Source: Candidatus Enterococcus murrayae
GTDB lineage: Bacteria > Bacillota > Bacilli > Lactobacillales > Enterococcaceae
Length of the DNA: 38,868 bases
Assembly: GCF_017315985.1 (NCBI RefSeq)
Contig: NZ_JAFLVR010000012.1
Location: 119,972 to 158,839, forward strand
Direction of reading: 5' to 3'
Both the position numbers and the translations under genes were made by a program. Below the pieces are notes generated by a model. The model was not told the DNA's origin and searched no databases. It worked only from the letters and a program-made list of their open reading frames with translations. Positions 24,786 through 32,588 of the stretch are shown piece by piece. Position 1 is the first letter of the stretch. Every line of letters starts with the position of its first letter.

Positions 24786-25139
24786 TTGATTAAGCGTATT
24801 CGGGAAATAGGTGCTGAGTATCCAATTCTAGCACACATAATTGGTTATTTTCTTTTGGCTATAGGTTTGGGAGCTTTTGATTTGTATGTGAATGATAAGA
24901 TCGGCTTTGCTGTTTTTATGGGGCCTCTAGTTCTCTTTTTATTCTGGCTCCTTGAATCGTATTATCGCCTTTCGTATAAAAAAATATGGCTTATTTACTT
25001 TGTTGTACTCTTCATCTTTCTAACAATTTTTGATAGAGGAGCTTGGGTAGACTGGACATCTTCAGTCGTTCAATTAGGGACAGCTGCAATAGTAGCGACT
25101 CTCGCTGTAGTTTTCTCTAGAAGAGAAGGAAGAAGCTAA
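24786..25139 (+). CDS. Small integral membrane protein, 117 aa
   Basis: Not assigned to a named family. It has about four hydrophobic segments, around residues 13-33, 40-57, 65-82 and 89-107 (for example IIGYFLLAIGLGAFDLYV and FAVFMGPLVLFLFWLL), with positive residues at both ends (MIKRIRE and SRREGRS). It starts with TTG, with AAGGGG about 9 nt ahead; there is no suitable ATG. It stands alone between the SDR gene and a GNAT gene on the other strand. Confidence 0.65.
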   Translation: MIKRIREIGAEYPILAHIIGYFLLAIGLGAFDLYVNDKIGFAVFMGPLVLFLFWLLESYYRLSYKKIWLIYFVVLFIFLTIFDRGAWVDWTSSVVQLGTAAIVATLAVVFSRREGRS

Positions 25140-25159
25140 ACAAAAAATCGATTGGCTTA

Positions 25160-25310
25160 CAATCTGCTTATACGAAACTTGGCAGCAGATTGGTCGTAAA
25201 AATATATCTGAGTGACTCATGCTGTCTCAACCGAACTAAATACGGGAAAATAATTATATTAAAAGATCAGAAAATGAGATGTCTATTATATCTCCTCTTT
25301 CGGGTCTTTT
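25160..25310 (+). terminator. Inverted repeat and probable terminator after membrane gene
   Basis: Two structures lie here. CAATCTGC (25160-25167) and GCAGATTG (25185-25192) form a perfect 8-bp dyad without a T run. AAAAGATC...GAGAT with ATCTC...GGTCTTTTT (about 25261-25310) forms an imperfect stem followed by T residues and is the likelier terminator. Confidence 0.45.
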
Positions 25311-25385
25311 TCCTTAGCTCAACACTTTGCAAAATAAAAACTGTGGAGCAGCTCCTTGAATAGTGGTTACTTATTTCAAAAATCA

Positions 25386-25874
25386 TTATGGCAAATATTT
25401 TTCATAAATTCTTGAGTCTCTGTCTGGGAATGGGTAGCTAATATCCAATCTCTCTTTATCTATTTGTCTAAAGCCGTTCTTTTCATAAAAGAAATGTGAA
25501 CGTTTTTCGTTTTCTGGTGTATCTAAGACAATTCTATTAAAATCTGCATTTAGGGCATACTGAAGAAAGGTTTCAAACAATTGGGCGCCTAATCTAATAG
25601 GATATCCTCTGAATTCAGGATAAGTAAAAAATTTTTTTAATACAACAACCTCATTATTGATTGGTAATAACGCGATTGATCCTACAACTCGATTTTCTTT
25701 CAAAGCAATCCAAAATTCGCCATTATTATCTTGATAATATGATTTAATGTTGAAAACATCACTCTGTTCAGCCATTTTAATATCTAAGCCGGCCTCAATA
25801 TTTTGACAATAGTTTATTAAATCGACTAGTTCTGCTAAATGTTGAGAATTTTCTTTGTATTTGACAATTTCCAT
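25386..25874 (-). CDS. GNAT family N-acetyltransferase
   Basis: A 162-aa acetyltransferase of the GNAT fold, transferring acetyl from acetyl-CoA to an unknown amine. The acetyl-CoA-binding part is visible: FWIALKENRVVGSIALLPI, the strand VVVLKKFFTYPEFRGYPIR (motif A, with the RGxxxR/G loop altered to RGYPIRLG), then RIVLDTPENEKRSHFFYEKN and GFRQID at the end. The ATG at 25874 is favoured; a GTG at 25883 is in frame, and neither has a strong ribosome binding site. It diverges from a LysR gene, which may control it. Confidence 0.8.
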   Translation of the reverse strand: MEIVKYKENSQHLAELVDLINYCQNIEAGLDIKMAEQSDVFNIKSYYQDNNGEFWIALKENRVVGSIALLPINNEVVVLKKFFTYPEFRGYPIRLGAQLFETFLQYALNADFNRIVLDTPENEKRSHFFYEKNGFRQIDKERLDISYPFPDRDSRIYEKYLP

Positions 25875-25917
25875 TATGCTCACTCAATTCTTACTAAGAT
25901 ATGTAGTCTATTTGACG

Positions 25918-25946
25918 TTGACAACTAATAGGCTACAATCTATAAT
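25918..25946 (+). promoter_or_regulatory. Consensus promoter of the LysR gene
   Basis: TTGACA and TATAAT at a 17-bp distance, a full sigma-A consensus, 77 bp ahead of the lysR-type ATG. Confidence 0.8.
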
Positions 25947-25969
25947 AACACCAAAAAAACTTCGGAAAA

Positions 25970-25997
25970 ATCGAATTATATGGATTTTGAATTCGAT
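25970..25997. promoter_or_regulatory. Inverted repeat operator in the LysR leader
   Basis: ATCGAATT and AATTCGAT form a perfect 8-bp inverted repeat with 12 bp between, located downstream of the predicted start site. Related half-sites (TTCGGAA, CCGAATT) flank it. The position suits repression of the strong promoter upstream, probably autorepression by the LysR protein. Confidence 0.55.
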
Positions 25998-26022
25998 AAA
26001 ACCGAATTGAAGGACATCACCT

Positions 26023-26931
26023 ATGGAACTTAAAAATTTGATTACTTTTAAGACAATTGTTGAGACTGGAAGCTTTCAAAATGCTTCCTTCCAACTTAAT
26101 TATGCTCAATCAACAGTTACAAATCAAATTCAACAACTTGAAAATGAGTTCAACGTCAAATTATTTGAAAAAGTTGGAAGGCAAATGATGCTTACTCAAG
26201 CTGGGAAAGATTTAATTCCACATATTAATAGCATTATTGATACCATGTCTTTGATAAAAAACTACCATAATAGAGACAATACAAAATTAGAAGGTGAATT
26301 AAGAATTGCGCTTCCAGAATCGTTGTTAACTTATCAGCTTCAGCCGATACTCAAAAAATTTCATCAAGAAGCACCGAATGTAAAATTACATCTGAGAACC
26401 ATGAATTGTTATCAAATACCTAGTGAGGTTCATTCTGGTTTAGTAGATTTAGGCGTTTATTATGATGTCGAAGAGCGAATACCTAATTTAATAATAAATA
26501 AAATTTGGAAACACTCGATTGTTTTGATTGGCAGCCCACAATTAGATACAACAAGAATAGATTTTTCAAAACCCAATCAAACAATTGATAGCTGTTTGCT
26601 GACAAATGACCCAGACAGCATATTTCAAAAGCGGTTGAATCGCTATTTAAAGAAAATGAATATAAATTTTTCACATAGTATGAATATTAGAAGCATAGAA
26701 ACAATAAAAAGAAGCACCCAAAGTAATCTTGGAATCGCAATACTTCCGAGATTCGTGGTTGAAAAAGAGTTGACCGCGAATGACATAAAGGAAATTCCTA
26801 TAAATTTTTCAAAAGGCCAAACGCAGATTGAAACCATTTATGCGTTCCATAAGAACAAGTGGATGTCTCCTAGTATGAAGCTCTTTATAAACTTATTGGA
26901 AAATGAAAAGGCAGACGAAGAGTTCATTTAG
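26023..26931 (+). CDS. LysR family transcriptional regulator
   Basis: A 302-aa LysR-type regulator. Residues 3-62 hold the winged HTH: LITFKTIVETGSFQNASFQL, then STVTNQIQQLENEFNVKLFE and LTQAGKDLI. Residues about 90-295 form the periplasmic-binding-protein-like effector domain (LEGELRIALPESLLTYQLQP, GLVDLGVYYD, SNLGIAILPRFVVEKEL). Length and order are standard. It diverges from a GNAT acetyltransferase gene and has a consensus promoter with an inverted repeat in its leader. The effector and targets are unknown. Confidence 0.9.
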   Translation: MELKNLITFKTIVETGSFQNASFQLNYAQSTVTNQIQQLENEFNVKLFEKVGRQMMLTQAGKDLIPHINSIIDTMSLIKNYHNRDNTKLEGELRIALPESLLTYQLQPILKKFHQEAPNVKLHLRTMNCYQIPSEVHSGLVDLGVYYDVEERIPNLIINKIWKHSIVLIGSPQLDTTRIDFSKPNQTIDSCLLTNDPDSIFQKRLNRYLKKMNINFSHSMNIRSIETIKRSTQSNLGIAILPRFVVEKELTANDIKEIPINFSKGQTQIETIYAFHKNKWMSPSMKLFINLLENEKADEEFI

Positions 26932-27026
26932 TTACTTCAAATTGCTGAGGAGCGATGAAGAAATTCTTAACTAGCGCTCTTTATATTTTTCCTAGGTTTA
27001 TAGCCCCATTCGTTTAGTGTTTCTTC

Positions 27027-27638
27027 CTACGTTGAATTCTTCGTAAATATCCCGCTTAGTTTTTGCAGCAGTCCATTCCTTTTTTTGGGAATGGCTTCTT
27101 TTTTGTCTGATGAGGAGGGACTAGGCGATCGACCTTCTGAATGGATGCTTTCTACAGGTAGATAGGAGTTGGTCTCAAATACTTCTATTTGTTTGACAGG
27201 ACGAGTGATAAGTAGGCTTGTGTCTAGTTCTATCGGCTCCTCTTTTGTGTCAAGCTTGTCGGCAGGGACTTTGTTTAGCGCCTTAGGGCAGACTAAATCG
27301 ACAAACTTTTCGTAATTAATCGGCTTGAAGGGATTCAAGCAAGAAACGGGCATAGGGTTCTTGACTGGCTTTTCTGGCAAAGGCTCGGATTCGACAGGAG
27401 CGTCTGGATTGAACTGAATGTATTTTACTGTTTCGATGTATCTAGCAGTGACGACTTCCGCGAAGGTTTTTATCCCGTTTTCTTCTTCAAAAATATCTAA
27501 GGTGGTCAGTAATTCCAAGGCTTCATGAACTTCTTCGGGCGTTTTATCAACAGTCGGACTTTTGATCGTCAGATTGTGTTTTTCGCCGACACTGTTTTTA
27601 AAGGTGGATACGAGCTTTTTGACTTTGATGGTTTTCAT
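27027..27638 (-). CDS. DUF2922-like protein with long C-terminal extension
   Basis: A 203-aa protein. The first 72 residues look like DUF2922: LVSTFKNSVGEKHNLTIKSP, a helical KTPEEVHEALELLTTLDIF and a beta end VVTARYIETVKYIQF. The following 130 residues are proline-rich and polar (APVESEPLPEKPVKNPMPV), include two cysteines, a serine run (SPSPSSSDKKE) and a basic end (KKRNGLLQKLSGIF). No signal peptide or membrane segment. ATG at 27638 with AAAGGA 8 nt ahead. Last gene of the enlarged copy B unit. The extension is unlike the 70-aa paralogues and may bind a partner. Confidence 0.6.
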   Translation of the reverse strand: MKTIKVKKLVSTFKNSVGEKHNLTIKSPTVDKTPEEVHEALELLTTLDIFEEENGIKTFAEVVTARYIETVKYIQFNPDAPVESEPLPEKPVKNPMPVSCLNPFKPINYEKFVDLVCPKALNKVPADKLDTKEEPIELDTSLLITRPVKQIEVFETNSYLPVESIHSEGRSPSPSSSDKKEAIPKKRNGLLQKLSGIFTKNST

Positions 27639-27670
27639 GTTTTTCGTCCTTTCTTTTTAGTTTTTTACGA

Positions 27671-28060
27671 TCACTCGACCTGTGTTTCGTTGTTAAATAA
27701 GCGGATACCAGAAAAGCGGCTGCGGACTTCGTTGATCGCTTTTTCGGCGTATTGTCGGACAGGAAAGACACGGATCGTTAAGTATTTCCACTGTTTTGAT
27801 ACGAAGTACTCTTTAAAGTGGAAAAAGTATTTTTTCATAATTTTCGTAACCTTGCGTTGGGTGAATAGATGGTGCACAAGATCCTTTAGAACCAAGTGGA
27901 ATTCGCTATCTCCTAGGCGATTTCGGACTTGCAGGGCGATTAGATATTGTACGGTGGCATCGGAGTCGCCGGAGATTCTGTAATACGAGACGATACGTTT
28001 TTCCAGCGTGGATTTTTTCAAGCCAAATAGCTGTTGACGGGTAAAAGGTTGTTCGTTCAT
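27671..28060 (-). CDS. Hypothetical basic protein, 129 aa, in DUF2922 unit
   Basis: I do not recognise it. Strongly basic and probably helical, rich in K, R, F and Y (LKKSTLEKRIVSYYRI, LVHHLFTQRKVTKIMKKYFF, FVSKQWKYLTIRVFPV). The composition recalls small DNA- or RNA-binding proteins or sigma-like factors, but no helix-turn-helix can be asserted. The ATG at 28060 with GGAGG 8 nt ahead is well supported. It overlaps the preceding DUF2922-like frame by 155 bp, and the next gene starts 32 bp behind it. Absent from copy A, so it belongs to what makes copy B special. Confidence 0.6.
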   Translation of the reverse strand: MNEQPFTRQQLFGLKKSTLEKRIVSYYRISGDSDATVQYLIALQVRNRLGDSEFHLVLKDLVHHLFTQRKVTKIMKKYFFHFKEYFVSKQWKYLTIRVFPVRQYAEKAINEVRSRFSGIRLFNNETQVE

Positions 28061-28325
28061 AGGTTTTTCCTCCTCGATTTAGAAATGAGTGAACAGATGC
28101 GAGTCCGTTGATGTCATTTCCTTTGAATAGTGTGGTTTCGATAGTTTCTTGATACTTTGCGCTTTCGATCGAAAAGAAAGCAGCGTTTTTAAAAAGGGTT
28201 AAAAAAGTAACACGTTCCAGAAGACTGCGCAGTTCCTCTGATTTTAAATCTGTCCTAGGATTTATGTAGTACCAGCGATGGTGTGTATCATCGTCGGATT
28301 TGTAGTCAATGATGAGCCTGATCAT
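27906..28325 (-). CDS. Second DUF2922-like protein, copy B unit, 3' end doubtful
   Basis: The open frame gives 139 residues, but only the first 73 look like a DUF2922 protein: MIRLIIDYKSDDDTHHRWYY, then the helical LKSEELRSLLERVTFLTLF and the end YQETIETTLF. The last roughly 50 residues, rich in R and P, overlap the next gene in another frame. Relatives stop soon after ETxLF, and a stop lies just past that point in another frame near 28088, so a small frameshift may have removed the original stop. ATG at 28325 with GGAGG 7 nt ahead. A terminator-like hairpin separates it from the upstream DUF2922 gene. Confidence 0.55.
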   Translation of the reverse strand: MIRLIIDYKSDDDTHHRWYYINPRTDLKSEELRSLLERVTFLTLFKNAAFFSIESAKYQETIETTLFKGNDINGLASVHSFLNRGGKTYERTTFYPSTAIWLEKIHAGKTYRLVLQNLRRLRCHRTISNRPASPKSPRR

Positions 28326-28348
28326 GTTTCTTCCTCCTTGAAAGAGAA

Positions 28349-28370
28349 GGGCGGCGAAAACGTACCGCCC
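28349..28370 (-). terminator. Hairpin after DUF2922 gene, copy B, inside the unit
   Basis: On the minus strand GGGCGG and CCGCCC form a 6-bp GC stem with a 10-nt loop, followed by TTCTCTTT. In copy B the next gene's ribosome binding site begins within 10 bp, so this probably acts as a partial terminator within the unit. Confidence 0.55.
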
Positions 28371-28385
28371 TCGACACTTTTACGA

Positions 28386-28598
28386 TTAAAATAGAATCGT
28401 CTCAGTAGTTTCTACCAGCATAGCTGTTTCCACTGTGTCAAAGAGATCTTCTCCTTCTTTAGAAAATAGCTTCAATGGTCCGATTCGTTCCAATAGCCCT
28501 TTGATTTGCGCGGGCGTCTTATTCGTATCTGGATTAGCGAAGCTCCACGTTTGTTTCTTTCCTGCACTGCTTCTAAAAATGGCAACTAGTTTTAACAT
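28386..28598 (-). CDS. DUF2922 family small protein, copy B
   Basis: A 70-aa DUF2922 protein nearly identical to the product at 5094-5306 (PDTNKTPAQ here, PDTSKTPAQ there). Function unknown. The ATG at 28598 with GGAGG 7 nt ahead, the same context as copy A, is chosen over an in-frame ATG at 28628. It follows the DUF1659 gene by 113 bp because of an insert with a palindromic hairpin. Near-identity over a 23-kb distance indicates a recent duplication or ongoing gene conversion. Confidence 0.85.
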   Translation of the reverse strand: MLKLVAIFRSSAGKKQTWSFANPDTNKTPAQIKGLLERIGPLKLFSKEGEDLFDTVETAMLVETTETILF

Positions 28599-28642
28599 AT
28601 CATTTCCTCCGATTTCTTTTTTTTTCATGGTGTTACCTAACG

Positions 28643-28699
28643 AATGGCCCGCTGTAAGCGAGTGACCTTCTGGTGTCGGATTGCCCTAAGCAGGCCATT
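28643..28699 (-). repeat. Hairpin-forming insert between copy B genes
   Basis: AATGGCC (28643-28649) and GGCCATT (28693-28699) bound a 57-bp segment that is absent from copy A. The inner part can also pair (CGCT/AGCG, TGACC/GGTGT-type). It could be a small palindromic mobile element or an RNA processing site. No target-site duplication could be defined. Confidence 0.5.
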
Positions 28700-28711
28700 G
28701 GGTTGGATAGA

Positions 28712-28918
28712 CTATTTGGTGTAACGAGTTTGGCTGGTTAGGACAACACCATCAAGCTCGCTGCCGTCAGGTGATAGAAGAGTCATGATTTCGCCTAACT
28801 CTAAGACGGCACTTTCTTCTGGAGCGTCCACGACATTTTGAAAGTTGATGTTTTGCAATTTTTCCTCGTTTGGCGCATTGACCTGTACCTTTAATTTGTT
28901 TCCAATTCGTTGAATCAT
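28712..28918 (-). CDS. DUF1659 family small protein, copy B
   Basis: A 68-aa DUF1659 protein, identical to copy A except for I to V in PEESAVLELG and a final K instead of N. The start is set at the ATG at 28918, 7 nt behind GGAGG; an ATG two codons upstream is too close to the GGAGG. First gene of the enlarged unit DUF1659 - DUF2922 - DUF2922-like - 129-aa protein - extended DUF2922-like. Function unknown. Confidence 0.85.
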   Translation of the reverse strand: MIQRIGNKLKVQVNAPNEEKLQNINFQNVVDAPEESAVLELGEIMTLLSPDGSELDGVVLTSQTRYTK

Positions 28919-29262
28919 TTTCATTCCTCCAAGTTTAATTTTTTATAGTTCCGGCCGGTGAGGTAAGAATACCCTAAAACGAAAAAAACGCCTCCTGCCA
29001 ATTTCGTGAAAAGTGGGTCAATTTCGGAGGGACGCTACTTATCTATTTAACAGAAATGTTGATTTAATAGGTTTTCTAAAAATTCTGAATCTCCAAAACC
29101 TCCGTAAAAGGCCCCCAAATCCAGTTATACGAGCTTGACAAAATTATTTGTTTATGAAAGGGTTTTATCTTTGTATTAAAAGCTGGTAGAACAGTGTTTA
29201 TAGACAAAAAGACTCGTCTGTAAAAACACAGATGAGTTAAAAATTTATTCTTAAAAAAGCTT

Positions 29263-29680
29263 GTATGAGTAAATAGTGTGTGAATGAGCGGGTTTGGAAG
29301 ACCGACATTTTCTTTTGTGTGCGGGAGGTAATTTTTATAAAAATTAACGAGTTTATTAGGTAATAATTAATTTACATCCACGCTTGATTTGTTAATTAGT
29401 CAAAGTATATTAATCGGTATAATTATAAATGGTGATGTTAATAATCAATATTAAGCTTATTGTAAGAAGGAGGCAGGGGTTGTATTAAAAATCGGAAAGT
29501 GTGAAATAACGACAGCATCTCCTTAACCCCCTTCGATATAAATAAGAAATATATAGGTAAAGAAATGGATAACTTTCGATAAGGGAAAAACAAGAGGAAG
29601 AAGTCGTTAGAGGAAATGCTGGTAAATCAATACCCATATTAACATTATCAAAACGATCAATTAAAAATGGAGGAAAAAGA
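29263..29680. other. Leader region of the surface adhesin gene
   Basis: About 420 bp, very AT-rich, with no gene seen. GGGGTT (29476-29481) can pair with AACCCC (29525-29530) and flanking GAAGG/CCTTC, a possible leader hairpin. AT-rich promoter-like boxes are too many to choose between. The last bases hold GGAGG 7 nt before the adhesin ATG. Confidence 0.4.
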
Positions 29681-32293
29681 ATGAAAAAGAAATTCTACTG
29701 TATAATAAGCTTGCTTTTAATAGTTATTAATTTCTTTCCACCAATTTTTCAATCAATACAAGCGACCGCAACAAGTACAGAACAGAATAAAACGATTCAA
29801 TCAGAACAACAACCGATAAAAGATATTGATTTTATAGATAAAGTTGAAACAGATAGCAGTGAGGCTCCTAAAGAAGACCTTACTACAAGAAGTTCGATGG
29901 ATAATCAACAAGAAAATTATTCTGACTCAATACAAGCTATGTCTGAGGTTGACACAGTAGTTAATATGAGTATAAGTGATTCAACGGGGAATCCCTTAGC
30001 TCCCAATGCTTCAATTGATGAATATGAAAGCTTCAGGATTAATGTAGATTTTTTCGTCCCTAATAATACTGTCCAATCAGGAGATACTACCACCCTTACA
30101 CTACTAGCATCATTAAAGGTTTCTAGTTTAACAGCTGAGTTCAGTGTATATGATACTATGGGATACGAAGTTGCCAAGGTAAAAGTTGAACCGGGGAATA
30201 AGACGATCACTATAACATACACGGATTATGTAGAGCTGAATTCAGATGTCTCAGGTAGTTTTTATTACTATGTGCAAGTGGATAGCGTCGCTGTTACTGA
30301 AGAAAAAGACATACCAATTGATATCACAGTTAACAATGGAACAGAATATCACGCAGGAGACATCCATTATCCTGGTCCTATAATTATTCCTGAGACCAGT
30401 ATTGATAAAATTGGTTGGATGGATGCAGTCACACCTTACACAGGCTTTTATGAAATCTACGTCAATAGAAACAATAGTAAAATGCGCAATGTCTCCTTGC
30501 ATGATGAATTAGAAAATGCTGGGATAACTATTATTCCAAGTACGATTTCTATCACAAAAGGACAATGGACCAAAAATGGACAAGGCAAATTTGTTCTAAT
30601 TAATACAGCGGATGTTACTGCGAACTATACCATTACTATGGATCAGGGAAATACTGGTTTTGTTATCGAGTTAGGTGATATATCAGAAACAGAAGGTTTT
30701 ATTATAAGCTATCAGACAGATATATCTTATGATTTGATTGACGGAGAAGAAATTAATAATAAAGTTACTATTAATTATGATGAAACCAAAACAGAAGAAA
30801 AAATCACTCAATATATCTATAGAAAAACTGGAGGAGCTGCAGAGGGATACACCTACAGTATTGAAATTATAAAGAAAGATAAGGATAATAATAAACTAGC
30901 TGGAGCAGAATTTGAGGTAGTTAGAGATCGAACCAATGAAGTAGTTGGAAAAATAACGTCAGATTCAAATGGGAGTGCAGTGTTAAACGGTCTATTAAAA
31001 GATGATTATACTATTAAAGAAATAAAGGCTCCCCAAGGCTACCAACTGTCGGCTCAAGAAATTACCATTTCTCAAAACAATTTTGATGAGAATAAATATT
31101 TTGGTTCGGAGTTCATTAACGAAAGAATAGAAGGAACCGTCGTTCTTCAAGCGAATAAGGTATTGAACGGAAAAACATTAGCAGATAAGGCGTTCAATTT
31201 TATTTTGAAAGACGAAAACAATCAAGAAATACAAACACAAAGCAATGATGCCGCAGGTGCAATTAGCTTTGATGAAATAAAGTATAAAAAAGCAGGCACC
31301 TATAAGTACACGATTCAAGAAGTAAAAGGTACAGAAGAAGGAATCACTTATGATGATCACGTCTTAAATGTAACAGTGACAGTAGAAGAAAAAGACGGAA
31401 AATTAGTAGCGACGCCTTCATATAGCGGTGAGCAGACCTTTGTTAATGATTACAAGTCCCCAGAGACTTCTGTGGTATTACAAGCAAAGAAAGTATTGAA
31501 CGGAAAAAGCTTAACAAACGGGGCATTCAAATTCATTCTGAAGGACGATAAGGATCAAGAAATACAAACACAAAGCAACGATGCCGCAGGTGCAATTAGC
31601 TTTGACGAAATAAAATACAAAAAAGCAGGCACCTACAAGTACACGATTCAAGAAGTAAAAGGTACAGAAGAAGGAATCACTTATGATAATCATGTCTTAA
31701 ATGTAACAGTGACAGTAGAAGAAAAAGACGGAAAATTAGTAGCGACGCCTTCATATAGTGGTGGGCAGACCTTTGTTAATGTTTATGGAGCACCAACTGG
31801 TTCTGCGATATTACAAGCAAAGAAAGTATTGAATGGAAAAACCTTAACAGATAAGGCATTCAAGTTCATTTTGAAGGACGATAAGGATCAAGAAATACAA
31901 ACACAAAGCAACGATGCCGCAGGTGCAATTAGCTTTGATGAAATAAAATACAAAAAGGCAGGCACCTACAAGTACACGATTCAAGAAGTAAAAGGTACAG
32001 AAGAAGGAATCACTTATGACGATCATGTCTTAAATGTAACAGTGACAGTAGAAGAAAAAGACGGAAAATTAGTAGCGACACCTTCATATAGCGGTGAGCA
32101 AACCTTTGTAAACACTTATAAGGGAATGAATATGATGGGCAACCAAAAGAATTTCTCAAATTGGATACACAGGAAATTACTTCCTAATACTGGGGAACAA
32201 AAATCAAGATCAATGATCATTGTTGGTATAGTCATCATAGTCCTTCTAGGCATTTATGTAAAAGTGAGAAACTCTAGAAAAAGCACTTTTTGA
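29681..32293 (+). CDS. LPXTG cell-wall surface adhesin with three pilin-type repeats
   Basis: An 870-aa surface protein. Signal peptide at residues 1-30 (IISLLLIVINFFPPIFQSI), a polar low-complexity stretch to about 90, then an adhesin-type beta-rich region (about 95-390, typical of collagen- or fibrinogen-binding A regions). A Cna_B/SpaA-like domain follows (about 394-482; lysine in IEIIKKD, Glu in YTIKEIKAP, Asn in FINER, the set for an isopeptide bond). Three 111-aa FctA-like pilin domains start at residues 487, 598 and 709, each with Lys in KVLNGK, Glu in YTIQEVKG and Asn in TFVN. Sorting signal LPNTG at 834-838, membrane segment, then KVRNSRK. Sortase A would couple it to the wall. No sortase gene is adjacent, so a monomeric adhesin is likelier than a pilus. 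Confidence 0.93.
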   Translation: MKKKFYCIISLLLIVINFFPPIFQSIQATATSTEQNKTIQSEQQPIKDIDFIDKVETDSSEAPKEDLTTRSSMDNQQENYSDSIQAMSEVDTVVNMSISDSTGNPLAPNASIDEYESFRINVDFFVPNNTVQSGDTTTLTLLASLKVSSLTAEFSVYDTMGYEVAKVKVEPGNKTITITYTDYVELNSDVSGSFYYYVQVDSVAVTEEKDIPIDITVNNGTEYHAGDIHYPGPIIIPETSIDKIGWMDAVTPYTGFYEIYVNRNNSKMRNVSLHDELENAGITIIPSTISITKGQWTKNGQGKFVLINTADVTANYTITMDQGNTGFVIELGDISETEGFIISYQTDISYDLIDGEEINNKVTINYDETKTEEKITQYIYRKTGGAAEGYTYSIEIIKKDKDNNKLAGAEFEVVRDRTNEVVGKITSDSNGSAVLNGLLKDDYTIKEIKAPQGYQLSAQEITISQNNFDENKYFGSEFINERIEGTVVLQANKVLNGKTLADKAFNFILKDENNQEIQTQSNDAAGAISFDEIKYKKAGTYKYTIQEVKGTEEGITYDDHVLNVTVTVEEKDGKLVATPSYSGEQTFVNDYKSPETSVVLQAKKVLNGKSLTNGAFKFILKDDKDQEIQTQSNDAAGAISFDEIKYKKAGTYKYTIQEVKGTEEGITYDNHVLNVTVTVEEKDGKLVATPSYSGGQTFVNVYGAPTGSAILQAKKVLNGKTLTDKAFKFILKDDKDQEIQTQSNDAAGAISFDEIKYKKAGTYKYTIQEVKGTEEGITYDDHVLNVTVTVEEKDGKLVATPSYSGEQTFVNTYKGMNMMGNQKNFSNWIHRKLLPNTGEQKSRSMIIVGIVIIVLLGIYVKVRNSRKSTF
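31139..32120 (+). repeat. Three 333-bp tandem repeats within the adhesin gene
   Basis: Units begin at 31139, 31472 and 31805. Units two and three are almost identical over long stretches, and the first differs mainly near its start (ENNQ instead of DKDQ). The identity at base level shows recent expansion or homogenisation, and the unit number may vary among strains. Confidence 0.92.
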
Positions 32294-32360
32294 TGGATAT
32301 AAAAGACAGTGATACTTTTCTCCATCAAAAACCTAAATTTATAATAATAGACTAATCACG

Positions 32361-32394
32361 ACAGCCCTGCTTCAGCTCGAAGCGGGGCTGTTTT
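32361..32394 (+). terminator. Terminator of the adhesin gene
   Basis: ACAGCCCTGCTTC and GAAGCGGGGCTGT form a 13-bp stem (one G-U pair) with a 4-5-nt loop, followed by TTTT. Confidence 0.85.
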
Positions 32395-32396
32395 CG

Positions 32397-32588
32397 TCAA
32401 AGCCGTTCTTTTCCAATGGGCATGTCATCTAGAAAACCTGGTTCAGCGTCTATCGATTCACCTTTAGCGGCAGCCGCATCAAAAATATTTGCCTGCTTTT
32501 TGACAAATGTAATCGAATCGTCGTTACCCTTGAAAGCAAGGTATTCAATATCTTCACCAATTCTAAATTTAGCTGGTTTTAAAAAAAA
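32397..32588 (-). pseudogene. Antitoxin-like gene lacking its 5' end
   Basis: A minus-strand frame of 63 codons reads, in part, KFRIGEDIEYLAFKGNDDSI, then FVKKQANIFDAAAAKGESID and DDMPIGKERL before a TGA at 32397. The second half resembles the toxin-binding tail of PemI/MazE or AbrB-type antitoxins. There is no start codon: to the right it runs into a T8 tract and terminator hairpin, and a stop lies just beyond. The DNA-binding N-terminus and any toxin gene are missing, so it is a remnant. The family assignment is a moderate guess. Confidence 0.5.

Larger units (their letters stand above)
28341..29262 (-). repeat. Duplicated DUF1659/DUF2922 module, copy B
   Basis: Second copy of the block at 5049-5885. 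The order of parts is the same, with near-identical proteins and well-kept untranslated sequence. Differences: about 80 bp inserted between the two genes (about 28625-28706), scattered base changes, and continuation into further genes downstream on the minus strand. Both copies have the same orientation and lie 23 kb apart, so they could recombine and delete or duplicate what lies between. Confidence 0.85.

Noticed and set aside
27525-27983. Plus-strand 152-codon open frame
   Set aside because: It is antisense to two well-started minus-strand genes and has no ribosome binding site.
31178-32026. Three minus-strand 60-codon frames rich in F and C, spaced 333 bp apart
   Set aside because: They are the reverse-strand image of the adhesin repeats, and their period comes from the repeats. 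No ribosome binding sites.
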